Shown one piece after another: positions 48,751 through 58,197 of a DNA stretch of 64,000 bases. The notes under the pieces are model-generated. The model was not told the DNA's origin and ran no database searches. It was given only the letters and a program-made list of their open reading frames with translations. Each line of letters begins with the position of its first letter. Within the stretch, counting starts at the first letter, position 1. The stretch comes from Alphaproteobacteria bacterium (lineage in GTDB: Bacteria; Pseudomonadota; Alphaproteobacteria; GCA-2731375): positions 256,842 to 320,841 of the forward strand of contig JADHTB010000002.1 in assembly GCA_016776605.1 (NCBI GenBank), in the 5' to 3' direction. The position numbers and the translations under genes were made by a program.

Positions 48751-49260
48751 CTAAGCCGCGACGGCAAGTTTAATGATGTCCAGCAGACGCTGAACCTGTA
48801 GAATTACCAATAGGCGCCCATCAAGGCGGAAGATGCCCTGCGAAATGTCGCGCCAGCGCGGATCCAAGGTCGGCGGGTTGCGCTCGTAATTTAGCATCGG
48901 CACCCGGAGCACTTCGCCAACTTCATCAATCAGCAGACTGTATAATTCACCGTGGTGATCGACCACGATGCTCATGGATTTTTCCCGGTCGGCGGGCTCC
49001 ATCCCAAGGCGCTTGCGTAAATCAATCGCCGTGACGACACGCCCGCGTAGGTTCAAGGAACCGGCGACTTCGGGCGGCGCCAAAGGAATATTCGCCAGAG
49101 ATTGTGGGCCCAGTACATCCTGGACCGATAGGACCGGGATACCGAATAATTGGCCATCAATGATCGCCGTTACAAATTCTTCCGACTCAGCGCCATTCGA
49201 CGGCTCGTCAACCGCATCAAGGGATGGACTGTTCGAATTGCTCGTATCTTGCGCACTCAT
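48751..49260 (-). CDS. cheW: Chemotaxis adaptor CheW
   Basis: 169 residues with one CheW domain ('FVTAIIDGQLFGIPVLSVQD', 'LNLRGRVVTAIDLRKRLG', 'LLIDEVGEVLRVP'). Couples receptors to CheA. About 25 extra residues precede the domain (Ser/Asn/Glu-rich). Overlaps the cheA stop by four bases. Confidence 0.94.
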   Translation of the reverse strand: MSAQDTSNSNSPSLDAVDEPSNGAESEEFVTAIIDGQLFGIPVLSVQDVLGPQSLANIPLAPPEVAGSLNLRGRVVTAIDLRKRLGMEPADREKSMSIVVDHHGELYSLLIDEVGEVLRVPMLNYERNPPTLDPRWRDISQGIFRLDGRLLVILQVQRLLDIIKLAVAA

Positions 49261-51929
49261 GCCACTTCTACCTTTTCAGCCAGTGTCTGCGAGAGCGTCG
49301 AAAGCAGGGCGTCACGGTCGAACTTGCCGACATAGTCGCTGAATCCCACATTCCGACCGCGCTCGAGGTCTTTTGGATTGACGTGTGACGATAGCGCAAC
49401 GATTGGCGTTTCCTGCCATCGGCTATCGCTCTTTACCTGCTCGGCCAGCTCAAAGCCGTTCATGCCAGGCATTTCGATATCACTGACGATGCAATCGAAA
49501 GCCACGCCCTTTTCGCGCAGGGCCAAGGCCTCATCGCCATTGGCGGCTACGGTAACTTTGTAACCCGCCACTTCCAGCAATGGGGTCAACATATTGCGGA
49601 AGAAAGGAGAATCATCGACCAACAAAAGGCTTCGTACGTCATCCTCGCCAAACGCCGCCTCGTCCGGCGACGTGAACCAATCCGAGAATGCAGCGCTCAA
49701 ATAATGGCCAACGTCGATGATGTTCGTCGCCTTGCCTTCAATGACGGCACTGCCAAGATAGCCTGCCTGGCTGGCAGTCAGTTCAATGTCGAGTCGCGAT
49801 TCAACAATATCGACGATTTCATCGACCACCAGACCCATGGAATGATCCCCATCGGCAAAAACCAGGATCGGCTGGCGGCCGCTTTCGCGGATGTTGCAGC
49901 CGTCATCCATTTTTACCAACGGCATTAATTTGCCTCGGTATTGCACCAGGTTTTGTCCATTGGCGTTTTCGACAGTATCAACTTCGATCTCCTCCAGGCG
50001 GGCCACCAGCGATAACGGCACGGCCTTCGGTTCTTCGGAACCGGCCCGGAAGACTAACATGGTCGTGGTATCGGAAGCGGAAACCGCTTGGGCGTGATGT
50101 TCGTCATCATCGGAGCGTTCGCCAACCTTGGTATCGGAGGTGGTGGCCGCAATGCCATTGGGATCCAGAATCATAATGACGCTGCCATCACCGAGAATGG
50201 TATTGCCCGAGAACATGGCGATATCCCGCAACAGTGGGGTAACCGGCTTGACAACAATTTCTTCGGTGTCGAAAACCCGATCGACCACAATGCCGAACGT
50301 GTAGGATCCCACCTGTGACACGACGACGAAGACTTCGGCGCCTTCGGTCAATTCATGTTCGGATGCGTTTGCCAGTTTCAGACAATCCCCCAGGTAGACC
50401 AATGGCAGCAGGCGATTGCGTAAACGCAGCACCGGCGTATCCTTGATCATTTCGATCCGATGCTCGGATTCCTTGGAAGCCCGTACCAACTCGACGACGC
50501 TTAGTTGCGGTATGGCGAAACGATCCTCGCAGCTTTCCACGATCAGCGCGGAAACAATGGCCAGAGTCAGCGGTATCTTAATGGTAAAGGTGCTGCCCTT
50601 GCCCCACTGAGACGCAAGTTCAACGGTACCGCCAATTTTTTCGATATTGGTGCGGACCACATCCATGCCAACACCGCGCCCAGAGACGGACGTAACTTTT
50701 TCAGCGGTTGAGACACCAGCGGCAAATATTTGCATCTGTATCTGCTGATCGGTCATTTCACCGACTTCGGCCTCCGTCGCCATGCCAGTCGACAGCATTT
50801 TGGCGCGCAGCTTTTCGACGTTTATGCCGCGGCCATCGTCCTTGATCTGGATGATGATATGGCCGCCTTCATGATAGGCGTTCAGGACGACTTTGCCGGT
50901 TTCCGTTTTTCCGGCCGCAGCACGTTCAGCAGGCGTCTCCAAACCATGATCGGCTGAATTGCGCACCATATGGGTCAGGGGATCCTTGATCATCTCCAAT
51001 ACCTGACGATCCAATTCGGTGTCAGCGCCCAGCATTTGCAGATCTATTTTTTTGTCCAATTCGTGGCCCAGATCACGAATGATACGCGGCAATTTAGCCC
51101 AGGCATTGCCGATAGGCTGCATCCGCGTTTTCATCACCCCTTCTTGCAACTCGGTCGTTACGTGGCTCAACCGTTGCAGAGGCACCTTGAATTCACTATC
51201 CGCTTGGCCGCGCACCATTTGCATCAGCTGATTGCGGGTCAACACCAGTTCCGAGACCATGGTCATCAGGGTTTCCAGCACATCAACGCTAACGCGGATG
51301 CTCTGGCTGGCGACCGAAGGCTCGCCGGATTTCTCGGCGTGGGGCTCTGGTTCGACTTTGGCTTCGATGGGGGTCGCCTTGACCGGGGCTGCGATTTCCG
51401 CAACTTCGATTGGCTCGATTTCGGTTTCTTCGATTTCGGTTTCAAGGAACGCGCGTTCCAATTCTTCTTCCGTAGCTTCGCCTTCCTTCAGTTGGCGCTC
51501 GACCGGTTTCGCTTCGGGTTCCGCGGCAGGTTCGTCAATGCCCGGGATAACCTGGCCCAGCGCCATGGCGTCCAGTTGCCCTATCAAATCGCTGTCGTCA
51601 CCTTCGGGTTCAGCTTCCGTCGCCTCGAGGGCAGCCAGTATATCCTTGATCCGGTCCAGGGATTTGAGGATCAGAGATACCGCCACAGGTGTGACAACCA
51701 ATTCATGATCCCGGACCTTGCCCAGAACATTCTCGGCGGAATGTGCGACCGCCTCCAGCCGGGGTAGACCCAGGAATCCGCAGGTGCCTTTAATGGTGTG
51801 GACAAGCCGGAAAATGTTATCGATTAAATCCGGAGCGTTGGGCTCCTGCTCGAGCCTCACCAGTTCAACGTCAAGCGTGGAAAGACTCTCGGAAGTCTCA
51901 GTTAAAAATTCGCTGAGTAGCTCGTCCAT
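49257..51929 (-). CDS. cheA: Chemotaxis kinase CheA with a second CheW domain and receiver
   Basis: 890 residues. Hpt domain with H44 ('FRLVHTIKGTCGF'), an acidic linker (about 120-205), dimerisation and HATPase ('MIKDPLTHMVRNSADHGLE', 'IKDDGRGINVEKL', 'SGRGVGMDVVR'), a CheW-like regulatory domain (about 455-590), a second CheW-like domain (about 625-750) and a C-terminal receiver (about 765-885; 'IVSDIEMPGMNGFELA'). Extra receiver and CheW domains occur in Azospirillum/Rhodospirillum-type CheA. First of the cheAWYBR genes; 127 bases after chpT. Confidence 0.95.
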   Translation of the reverse strand: MDELLSEFLTETSESLSTLDVELVRLEQEPNAPDLIDNIFRLVHTIKGTCGFLGLPRLEAVAHSAENVLGKVRDHELVVTPVAVSLILKSLDRIKDILAALEATEAEPEGDDSDLIGQLDAMALGQVIPGIDEPAAEPEAKPVERQLKEGEATEEELERAFLETEIEETEIEPIEVAEIAAPVKATPIEAKVEPEPHAEKSGEPSVASQSIRVSVDVLETLMTMVSELVLTRNQLMQMVRGQADSEFKVPLQRLSHVTTELQEGVMKTRMQPIGNAWAKLPRIIRDLGHELDKKIDLQMLGADTELDRQVLEMIKDPLTHMVRNSADHGLETPAERAAAGKTETGKVVLNAYHEGGHIIIQIKDDGRGINVEKLRAKMLSTGMATEAEVGEMTDQQIQMQIFAAGVSTAEKVTSVSGRGVGMDVVRTNIEKIGGTVELASQWGKGSTFTIKIPLTLAIVSALIVESCEDRFAIPQLSVVELVRASKESEHRIEMIKDTPVLRLRNRLLPLVYLGDCLKLANASEHELTEGAEVFVVVSQVGSYTFGIVVDRVFDTEEIVVKPVTPLLRDIAMFSGNTILGDGSVIMILDPNGIAATTSDTKVGERSDDDEHHAQAVSASDTTTMLVFRAGSEEPKAVPLSLVARLEEIEVDTVENANGQNLVQYRGKLMPLVKMDDGCNIRESGRQPILVFADGDHSMGLVVDEIVDIVESRLDIELTASQAGYLGSAVIEGKATNIIDVGHYLSAAFSDWFTSPDEAAFGEDDVRSLLLVDDSPFFRNMLTPLLEVAGYKVTVAANGDEALALREKGVAFDCIVSDIEMPGMNGFELAEQVKSDSRWQETPIVALSSHVNPKDLERGRNVGFSDYVGKFDRDALLSTLSQTLAEKVEVA

Positions 51930-52056
51930 TGCTATTGCCCTGTCGGTTGTTATGTCGGGACCGACAATGGGATACCCCTCCCTCAGCGGTCATGGCTGAA
52001 AGATGAGGGAAATAAGTTAAAAAGCCGTGAAGCAAACGGGGCGGAACTCAGAGCAA

Positions 52057-52716
52057 TTATTGCGCCGGAACCAGATCAACCGAGAGTTCCACGGCATCCA
52101 CCTGTGGCATTGCGGAAATGGAACCTCCGAACGAGGCCGCCAGATTAGCCGCCAAACGGGCCGGGGCGGATCTAGGATTAAGATCGTCGGCTGCGCCCGC
52201 TATATCAAACGCCACCTCCACCCCGTCGGCCAAACGAGCGCCAGATCCCTCGGATCGAACGACCGCGTGTATCACGGCCCGACCCTCGCTTTCCCCCCGC
52301 TTTAAATCGATTCGCACAACACCGCCGCGTGGAATGGCATCGTTAGCGATCAAAATTAGATTCAACAGAATTTTAACACCGGTCTTATCCAGCCCCAGTT
52401 TTTCTTCATCCTCCGAGACCGGCCAGTCCAGTTCACCTCTGCCATCGGTCAGAAAATCCAACGCCGTTTGCCGCGCTTCGGTAAGGTTGATCGCCACCCC
52501 TTCCCCGCCAGCGGCGCCAAAGGCCAGCCGCATGAATTTTAAACGGTTGGCGGCCAGTTCAGCGCTGTGCGCCAGTAGCGCCAGCGCCTGTTTCTGCATT
52601 TTGGGGTCATCCTCGTCTTCAAGGATTTCAACCCCGTTGCCAATCGCACTAATCGGCCCTACGAGGTCATGACATAATTTCGAGCAAAGAAGAGAAAGAA
52701 GCATTAAATCGGGCAT
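52057..52716 (-). CDS. chpT: Histidine phosphotransferase ChpT
   Basis: 219 residues. N-terminal DHp-like helices with the phospho-accepting H16 in 'CSKLCHDLVGPISAIGNGVE', then a degenerate HATPase-like domain that has lost ATP-binding motifs, as in Caulobacter ChpT. It relays phosphate from CckA to CtrA and CpdR. Located upstream of the che operon and 7 kb from ctrA. Start uncertain: ATG 52716 is used; an in-frame TTG at 52779 would add 21 residues. Confidence 0.88.
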   Translation of the reverse strand: MPDLMLLSLLCSKLCHDLVGPISAIGNGVEILEDEDDPKMQKQALALLAHSAELAANRLKFMRLAFGAAGGEGVAINLTEARQTALDFLTDGRGELDWPVSEDEEKLGLDKTGVKILLNLILIANDAIPRGGVVRIDLKRGESEGRAVIHAVVRSEGSGARLADGVEVAFDIAGAADDLNPRSAPARLAANLAASFGGSISAMPQVDAVELSVDLVPAQ

Positions 52717-52909
52717 TTTTTTGCTACTGATCCGTGTCTGGTGTCCCGGCGTCTTCGGGGCTGCCAATTTGCGAGCCAATCAGATACGCTGGGAGCGGTT
52801 GCAATAAAAGAGACGCCAACGAACCTAAACAAAACGGCCTTTGGGGTCCATGACGACTTGGTCCTGCCGTGACGGCAGCGTACCATTAATTGTCAAGCGA
52901 AGTGAGGCT

Positions 52910-54613
52910 ATGTCGTCAATATCCGATAACGGCAAATCAAACAATCCGCTGGGCCGTCCGCCCGGTGCCGGGCGCGGTCATGGCAGGATGGCTTTGCGCG
53001 GCCGTCAGGTTGATCCGGCCGCGCTCGCGGAAGTCCGCCAGATCCTTGGCGCCGCTACGGTAGAGCGTACGCTACTGGTCGAATATCTGCACCAGATTCA
53101 AGATACAGAAGGCTGCCTGCGCCATCGGCACCTTGCCGCGCTGGCCCATTGTCTGCGCCTGTCCTTGGCGGAAGTTTATGAAGTCGCGACATTCTATCAC
53201 CGCTTTGATGTTGTTCCCGATGAGGCAAAGCCGGCGGCGCGAACGATCCACATTTGCGACGGTTTGCCGTGTCAAATGGCGGGCGCGGATGCCCTGGCCA
53301 ATGAGCTAGCCAACGACCTGGCCGCGAAAGAAGGGGACAATTGCAGGATTATCCGTAGTGCCTGCATGGGCCGATGCGACGGTGCGCCGGTTGCCTCTGT
53401 CGGGGCAGAACACTATCTGATCCACGCCGATGCCACGGCTATCCAGAACCGGCTGTCAGGTCCCATTGCGCCCGACGTGGCTGCCCCCGTTGTCGATTTC
53501 GCCGGCTATCAAGCCGACGGCGGCTACCAGTTATTGCGGCAATGTCTCGCCGGTGAACGGCGGATAGATCAGGTCATTACGCAGTTAGAGGAAAGCGGCC
53601 TGCGTGGTCTCGGCGGTGCAGGATTTCCGACCGGACGCAAATGGCGCCTGGTGGCTGCCGAGCGCGGCCCGCGTTTGCTGGCCGTCAATGGCGATGAGAG
53701 CGAACCGGGAACCTTCAAAGATCGCCATTATCTGGAAACCGATCCGCACCGCTTTATCGAAGGCATGCTGTTGGCCGCCTGGGCCATGGATGCAGCGGAC
53801 ATTTACATCTATCTGCGTGATGAATACCCGCATTTGCGCGCGCTGTTGCAGCGCGAGCTGGCAATTGTTACCACGGCCGGCCTGTGCCAGCGGCAAATCC
53901 ATCTGCGCCGTGGGGCCGGGGCCTATATCTGCGGCGAAGAATCCGCCATGCTGGAAAGCATCGAGGGCAAGCGCGGCCTGCCCCGCCAACGCCCCCCCTT
54001 CCCCTCGCAAGTGGGTCTGTTTGGCCAGCCGACGTTAATCAATAACGTCGAAACCCTGTATTGGGCCCGTGACGCCATCAACGGCGGCGCGAATTGGGAG
54101 CATATGCGCAGCTTCTCGGTCTCGGGCCGGGTGCGCGAACCGGGTGTGAAGCGGGTGCCGGCGGGTATCAGCGCCCGGGCCCTGATAGACGGTCATTGCG
54201 GCGGGATGGCGGCGGGCCATGAATTGGTGGCGTTTTTGCCCGGCGGCGCCTCGGGCGGTATTCTGCCCGCCCGTTTGGCGGACGAAGCAATGGATTTTGG
54301 CACCCTTGAACAGCACGGAGCGCTGATCGGCTCCGCTGGCTTGATCGTGTTGTCGCAACACGATGACATCGGCGCCGTGGTAGCCAATCTAATGCGCTTT
54401 TTCGCCCATGAAAGCTGCGGCCAATGCACCCCCTGCCGGGTTGGTACGGAAAAGGCCGTCACCATGCTGGCCGCCGGCAAGGCGGCGGCTGACGACGTTG
54501 CCTTTGCCGATCTGGCGCAAGTGATGGCGGATGCCTCGATCTGCGGTCTGGGGCACGCCGCGGCCAATCCGTTGCGTTGTGCGTTACGCTATTTTCCGGG
54601 CTCAATCGCATGA
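52910..54613 (+). CDS. NAD-linked formate dehydrogenase, fused gamma-beta subunit
   Basis: 567 residues. Residues about 50-190 are a NuoE-like thioredoxin-fold [2Fe-2S] domain (FdsG-like; 'HICDGLPCQM' and 'RSACMGRCDGAP' give four Cys). Residues about 210-560 are NuoF-like (FdsB-like), with FMN site 'GLGGAGFPTGRKWR', NAD site 'RGAGAYICGEESAMLESIEG' and the [4Fe-4S] cysteines 'ESCGQCTPCRVG' plus 'CGLGH'. It passes electrons from formate to NAD+. Separate fdsG and fdsB genes are more usual; here they are fused. MSSISDNGK at 52910 was chosen as start. Overlaps the next gene by ATGA. Confidence 0.88.
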   Translation: MSSISDNGKSNNPLGRPPGAGRGHGRMALRGRQVDPAALAEVRQILGAATVERTLLVEYLHQIQDTEGCLRHRHLAALAHCLRLSLAEVYEVATFYHRFDVVPDEAKPAARTIHICDGLPCQMAGADALANELANDLAAKEGDNCRIIRSACMGRCDGAPVASVGAEHYLIHADATAIQNRLSGPIAPDVAAPVVDFAGYQADGGYQLLRQCLAGERRIDQVITQLEESGLRGLGGAGFPTGRKWRLVAAERGPRLLAVNGDESEPGTFKDRHYLETDPHRFIEGMLLAAWAMDAADIYIYLRDEYPHLRALLQRELAIVTTAGLCQRQIHLRRGAGAYICGEESAMLESIEGKRGLPRQRPPFPSQVGLFGQPTLINNVETLYWARDAINGGANWEHMRSFSVSGRVREPGVKRVPAGISARALIDGHCGGMAAGHELVAFLPGGASGGILPARLADEAMDFGTLEQHGALIGSAGLIVLSQHDDIGAVVANLMRFFAHESCGQCTPCRVGTEKAVTMLAAGKAAADDVAFADLAQVMADASICGLGHAAANPLRCALRYFPGSIA

Positions 54614-57384
54614 CCATGACACCGAACCCGATCGCATTCGAATTGGACGGTATCGCCGTCGAGGCGCTGCCGGGCGAGAGCATTTGGCAGGTAGCGGTGC
54701 GTCTCGGCACGACCCTGCCGCATCTTTGCCACACAACCCAGTCCGGCTATCGATCAGACGGCAATTGCCGGGCCTGCGTGGTTGAAGTCGAGGGCGAACG
54801 CACCCTTGCCCCAGCATGCCGGCGGCTGCCCGAGGCCGGCATTTCAGTCAAAACCAGCTCGGAACGCGCCGTGAAGGCGCGGGCCGTGGTAATGGAATTA
54901 TTGTTGAGCGATCAGCCGCCGCGAATCGAGAGCCATGATCCAACGGCGCAATTCTGGCACTGGGCCGATGTTCAAGGGGTGCATGACAGCCGCTTTCCAC
55001 GGCGCACCGACCCGGCCGCGCCCGATCAGAGCCACCCCGCCATGCTGGTCAATATGGACGCTTGCATCCAGTGCAATTTGTGCGTCCAGGCCTGCCGCGA
55101 GGTTCAGGTCAATGACGTCATCGCCATGGCCGGGCGTGGCGCGGACAGTCATATCGCCTTTGATTTTGATGACCCCATGGGGGATAGCAGTTGCGTTGCC
55201 TGCGGCGAATGTGTGCGGGTTTGCCCGACCGGCGCCCTGTTACCGGGCAATGGCCGCATCGCAGCCGACCGCGAAGTGGACTCGGTCTGCCCCTATTGCG
55301 GCGTCGGTTGCCAGTTGACCTTCCACGTTCGGGACGAACGCATCGTGCGCGTGGAAGGGCGCGATGGGCCGGCCAATCACGGCCGCCTTTGCGTCAAGGG
55401 CCGCTTTGGCTTCGACTATATTCATAGTCCCGAACGCTTGAGCACACCCTTGATCCGGCGGGATGGCATCGCCAAGGATGACGTGACCATCGATCCCGCC
55501 AACCCACTCAGCCATTTTCGCGAAGCCAGTTGGGAGGAAGCCCTGGCGCATGCCGCCCAGGGCCTGAAATCCATTCGTGATGCCCACGGCGGCAGGGCCT
55601 TGGCGGGCTTTGGCTCCGCCAAAGGCTCGAATGAAGAGGCCTATTTGTTTCAAAAGCTGGTGCGCACGGGCTTTGGCAGTAACAATGTCGATCATTGTAC
55701 GCGGCTGTGCCATGCCTCGTCCGTCGCCGCATTGATGCAGACAATCGGCTCAGGCGCCGTAACAGCACCGTTCACGGACGCGTTGAAGGCCGAAGTTATC
55801 CTGGTTATCGGCTGCAATCCGCCGGTGAACCATCCCGTGGCGGCGACCTATTTCAAGCAGGCGGTAAAAAACGGCGCCAAATTGATTGTCATAGACCCGG
55901 ATGGCCTGGCCCTCCGCCAGTATGCCTCCTGGATGCTGAATTTAAAGCCCGCCACGGATGTGGCGCTGTTGAATGCCATGCTGCATGTCATTATCGAGGA
56001 AGATCTGGTTAATCATGACTACATCGCGGCCCGAACAGATGGCTTTGCCGAACTGGCGGCGCATGTAAAGGCCTTTCCGCCCGAGGCCATGGCGGCCGTG
56101 ACCGGCGTCGCAGCCAGCGAAATTCGTGCCGCCGCCCGCGCCTTCGCGACGGCGCGCACGGCCATGGTTTTCTGGGGCATGGGAATTTCTCAACACATAC
56201 ATGGCACGGACAATGCGCGCTGTCTGATTTCCCTGTGCCTCGCCACCGGCCAGATTGGCCGCCCGGGCACCGGGTTACACCCCCTGCGGGGCCAAAACAA
56301 TGTCCAGGGGGCATCCGATGCCGGTCTGATCCCCATGGTCTATCCCGACTATCAGCCGGTGGACGACCCGGCGGCCCAAGCCAGGTTCGAAGCTTTGTGG
56401 CAAACCAAACTGGATCCCAAACCCGGTTTGACCGTGGTTGAGATTACCGAGGCCATTCATGCTGGCGAGATCCAGGGGCTATATGTCATGGGTGAAAACC
56501 CGGCCATGTCGGATCCCAATCTCAATCACGCCCGGGCAGCACTTGCCAAATTGCGGCATCTGGTGGTGCAGGACATCTTCCTGACCGAGACCGCCTGTTA
56601 TGCCGATGTGGTCCTGCCCGCCTCTGCCTGGCCCGAAAAAGACGGTACGGTGACCAATAGTAACCGGCAGGTACAGATGGGCCGTCACGCTTTGCAACCG
56701 CCGGGGGATGCCCGGCAGGATATTTGGATCATCGAGCAGATGGCCCAGGGGCTGGGTTTGGATTGGCATTACGGCGGACCGGAGCCGGTTTTCGAGGAAA
56801 TGCGCGCCGGCATGGATTCTATCCATGGTATGAGCTGGCAACGGCTATTGGCGGAAGACGCCATCACCTACCCTTGCGCCACGCCCGAAGATCCGGGCCA
56901 GGCGGTAATGTTCGCCGATGGCTTTCCCACGAAAAACGGTCGGGGCCAATTCGTAACCTGTGATATTATCAGCCCCGACGAACTGCCGGATCAGGATTAT
57001 CCATTGATTTTGCTGACCGGGCGTTTATTAGAACATTGGCATACCGGCGCCATTACCCGCCGCGCCCCGATCCTGGATCAATTGGAGCCCGAAGCCATGG
57101 CCCATCTGGCGCCCGATACCCTGGACGATCTTGGCCTCGCAGCTGGCGACCGTATTCGGGTGGCAAGCCGCCGGGGCGTCATTGAATTGACGGCACGGGC
57201 CGACATCGGGGTGCAGCCCGGAACCGTTTTCATTCCCTTTTGCTATGCCGAGGCGGCGGTGAATTTATTGACCAATGCGGCGCTCGATCCCGATGCAATG
57301 ATAGCCGAGGTCAAATACTGCGGCGTTAGAATTTCTTCCGCCAACGACAGCGATGAAACCAATTCCACACGGCGGGACAATTGA
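54610..57384 (+). CDS. NAD-linked formate dehydrogenase, alpha subunit
   Basis: 924 residues. Domains in order: N-terminal NuoG-like [2Fe-2S] ('DGNCRACVVEVEG'), His-Cys region, two [4Fe-4S] motifs ('CIQCNLCVQACREVQ', 'CVACGECVRVCPTGAL'), the FdhF cluster motif 'CPYCGVGCQLTFHV', and the molybdopterin catalytic domains with the Mo/W-ligand cysteine in 'DHCTRLCHASS' (Cys, not selenocysteine). A C-terminal molydop-binding domain closes it. Oxidises formate to CO2. The accessory genes fdsC/fdhD and fdsD are not in the window. Confidence 0.93.
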   Translation: MTMTPNPIAFELDGIAVEALPGESIWQVAVRLGTTLPHLCHTTQSGYRSDGNCRACVVEVEGERTLAPACRRLPEAGISVKTSSERAVKARAVVMELLLSDQPPRIESHDPTAQFWHWADVQGVHDSRFPRRTDPAAPDQSHPAMLVNMDACIQCNLCVQACREVQVNDVIAMAGRGADSHIAFDFDDPMGDSSCVACGECVRVCPTGALLPGNGRIAADREVDSVCPYCGVGCQLTFHVRDERIVRVEGRDGPANHGRLCVKGRFGFDYIHSPERLSTPLIRRDGIAKDDVTIDPANPLSHFREASWEEALAHAAQGLKSIRDAHGGRALAGFGSAKGSNEEAYLFQKLVRTGFGSNNVDHCTRLCHASSVAALMQTIGSGAVTAPFTDALKAEVILVIGCNPPVNHPVAATYFKQAVKNGAKLIVIDPDGLALRQYASWMLNLKPATDVALLNAMLHVIIEEDLVNHDYIAARTDGFAELAAHVKAFPPEAMAAVTGVAASEIRAAARAFATARTAMVFWGMGISQHIHGTDNARCLISLCLATGQIGRPGTGLHPLRGQNNVQGASDAGLIPMVYPDYQPVDDPAAQARFEALWQTKLDPKPGLTVVEITEAIHAGEIQGLYVMGENPAMSDPNLNHARAALAKLRHLVVQDIFLTETACYADVVLPASAWPEKDGTVTNSNRQVQMGRHALQPPGDARQDIWIIEQMAQGLGLDWHYGGPEPVFEEMRAGMDSIHGMSWQRLLAEDAITYPCATPEDPGQAVMFADGFPTKNGRGQFVTCDIISPDELPDQDYPLILLTGRLLEHWHTGAITRRAPILDQLEPEAMAHLAPDTLDDLGLAAGDRIRVASRRGVIELTARADIGVQPGTVFIPFCYAEAAVNLLTNAALDPDAMIAEVKYCGVRISSANDSDETNSTRRDN

Positions 57385-57435
57385 TATTTCGGTTACTATT
57401 TTGAACCTGCCCTTTTGGCCTCGATGGAGATTGCC

Positions 57436-58125
57436 ATGTTGATAAATCTGCCGCGCCGCCGGATAGAGATGTTTTTAATCGTTGCCGCAATTCTGCTCAT
57501 CGTGTTGGGCACGGTCATGGAAGTCTCCTACTATCTGCTGGATCACAAGCGGCTTTTGGGCTTCCTGCGCCAATTCGCCCTGGCGGAAGAGGCGAATGTC
57601 CCAACCTGGTATTCGGCCATGCTGTTGGCGTCTTGTGCGGTTTGCCTGGCGGCCATTGCCTTTGTGCAGACACCCGAGCCTGGGAATTATCGCCGCCATT
57701 GGCTCATCCTGGCTCTGATTTTCCTCTATATCTCCATGGACGAGACGGCTGTCATTCATGAAATGACCGTCGATCCGGTGCGCGAGGCATTTGACCTTGA
57801 TGGGGCATTGTATTTCGCCTGGGTCCTGCCGGCAGGGCTGTTTATGGCTATATTTCTGGTCAGCTATCTCGGCTTTCTCCGGCATTTACCATCCTCCAGC
57901 CGCAACCGCTTTATTCTGGCCGGCTTGGTCTATGTGGGCGGTGCCTTCGGTACGGAGTTCATGATTGGCTATTGGTGGGAAATCCATGGTGACACGTTCG
58001 GCAGCGGTATCCTGAACGTCATTCAGGAGGGTATGGAGATTATCGGCGCCTCGCTGTTCCTTTCCGCCCTGTTGCGTCATCTGGCGGCCATGGGAGGCGA
58101 ACTTCGGATTGCCTTTAGACCGTAA
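57436..58125 (+). CDS. Unknown multi-pass membrane protein
   Basis: 229 residues with about six membrane segments ('IEMFLIVAAILLIVLGTVME', 'SAMLLASCAVCLAAIAFV', 'WLILALIFLYISMDE', 'ALYFAWVLPAGLFMAIFLVS', 'FILAGLVYVGGAFGTEFMI', 'EGMEIIGASLFLSALLRH'). Acidic/His residues inside or beside helices ('SMDETAVIHE', 'GTEFMIGYWWEIHG') look conserved and might bind metal or carry protons. I do not recognise the family. The ATG at 57436 has GGAG upstream. 51 bases after the formate dehydrogenase gene, so it may be co-transcribed. Confidence 0.7.
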   Translation: MLINLPRRRIEMFLIVAAILLIVLGTVMEVSYYLLDHKRLLGFLRQFALAEEANVPTWYSAMLLASCAVCLAAIAFVQTPEPGNYRRHWLILALIFLYISMDETAVIHEMTVDPVREAFDLDGALYFAWVLPAGLFMAIFLVSYLGFLRHLPSSSRNRFILAGLVYVGGAFGTEFMIGYWWEIHGDTFGSGILNVIQEGMEIIGASLFLSALLRHLAAMGGELRIAFRP

Positions 58126-58197
58126 CAATATTTGCCTTGGAACTTGCAGGCTTGGCAGGTCTGGCACTGTCGGCATTAAAGCAAAGGTAAATCGTTT

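Noticed and set aside
54610-57384. Selenocysteine in the formate dehydrogenase alpha subunit
   Set aside because: The active-site codon encodes cysteine (CTRLCH) and the frame has no internal TGA.
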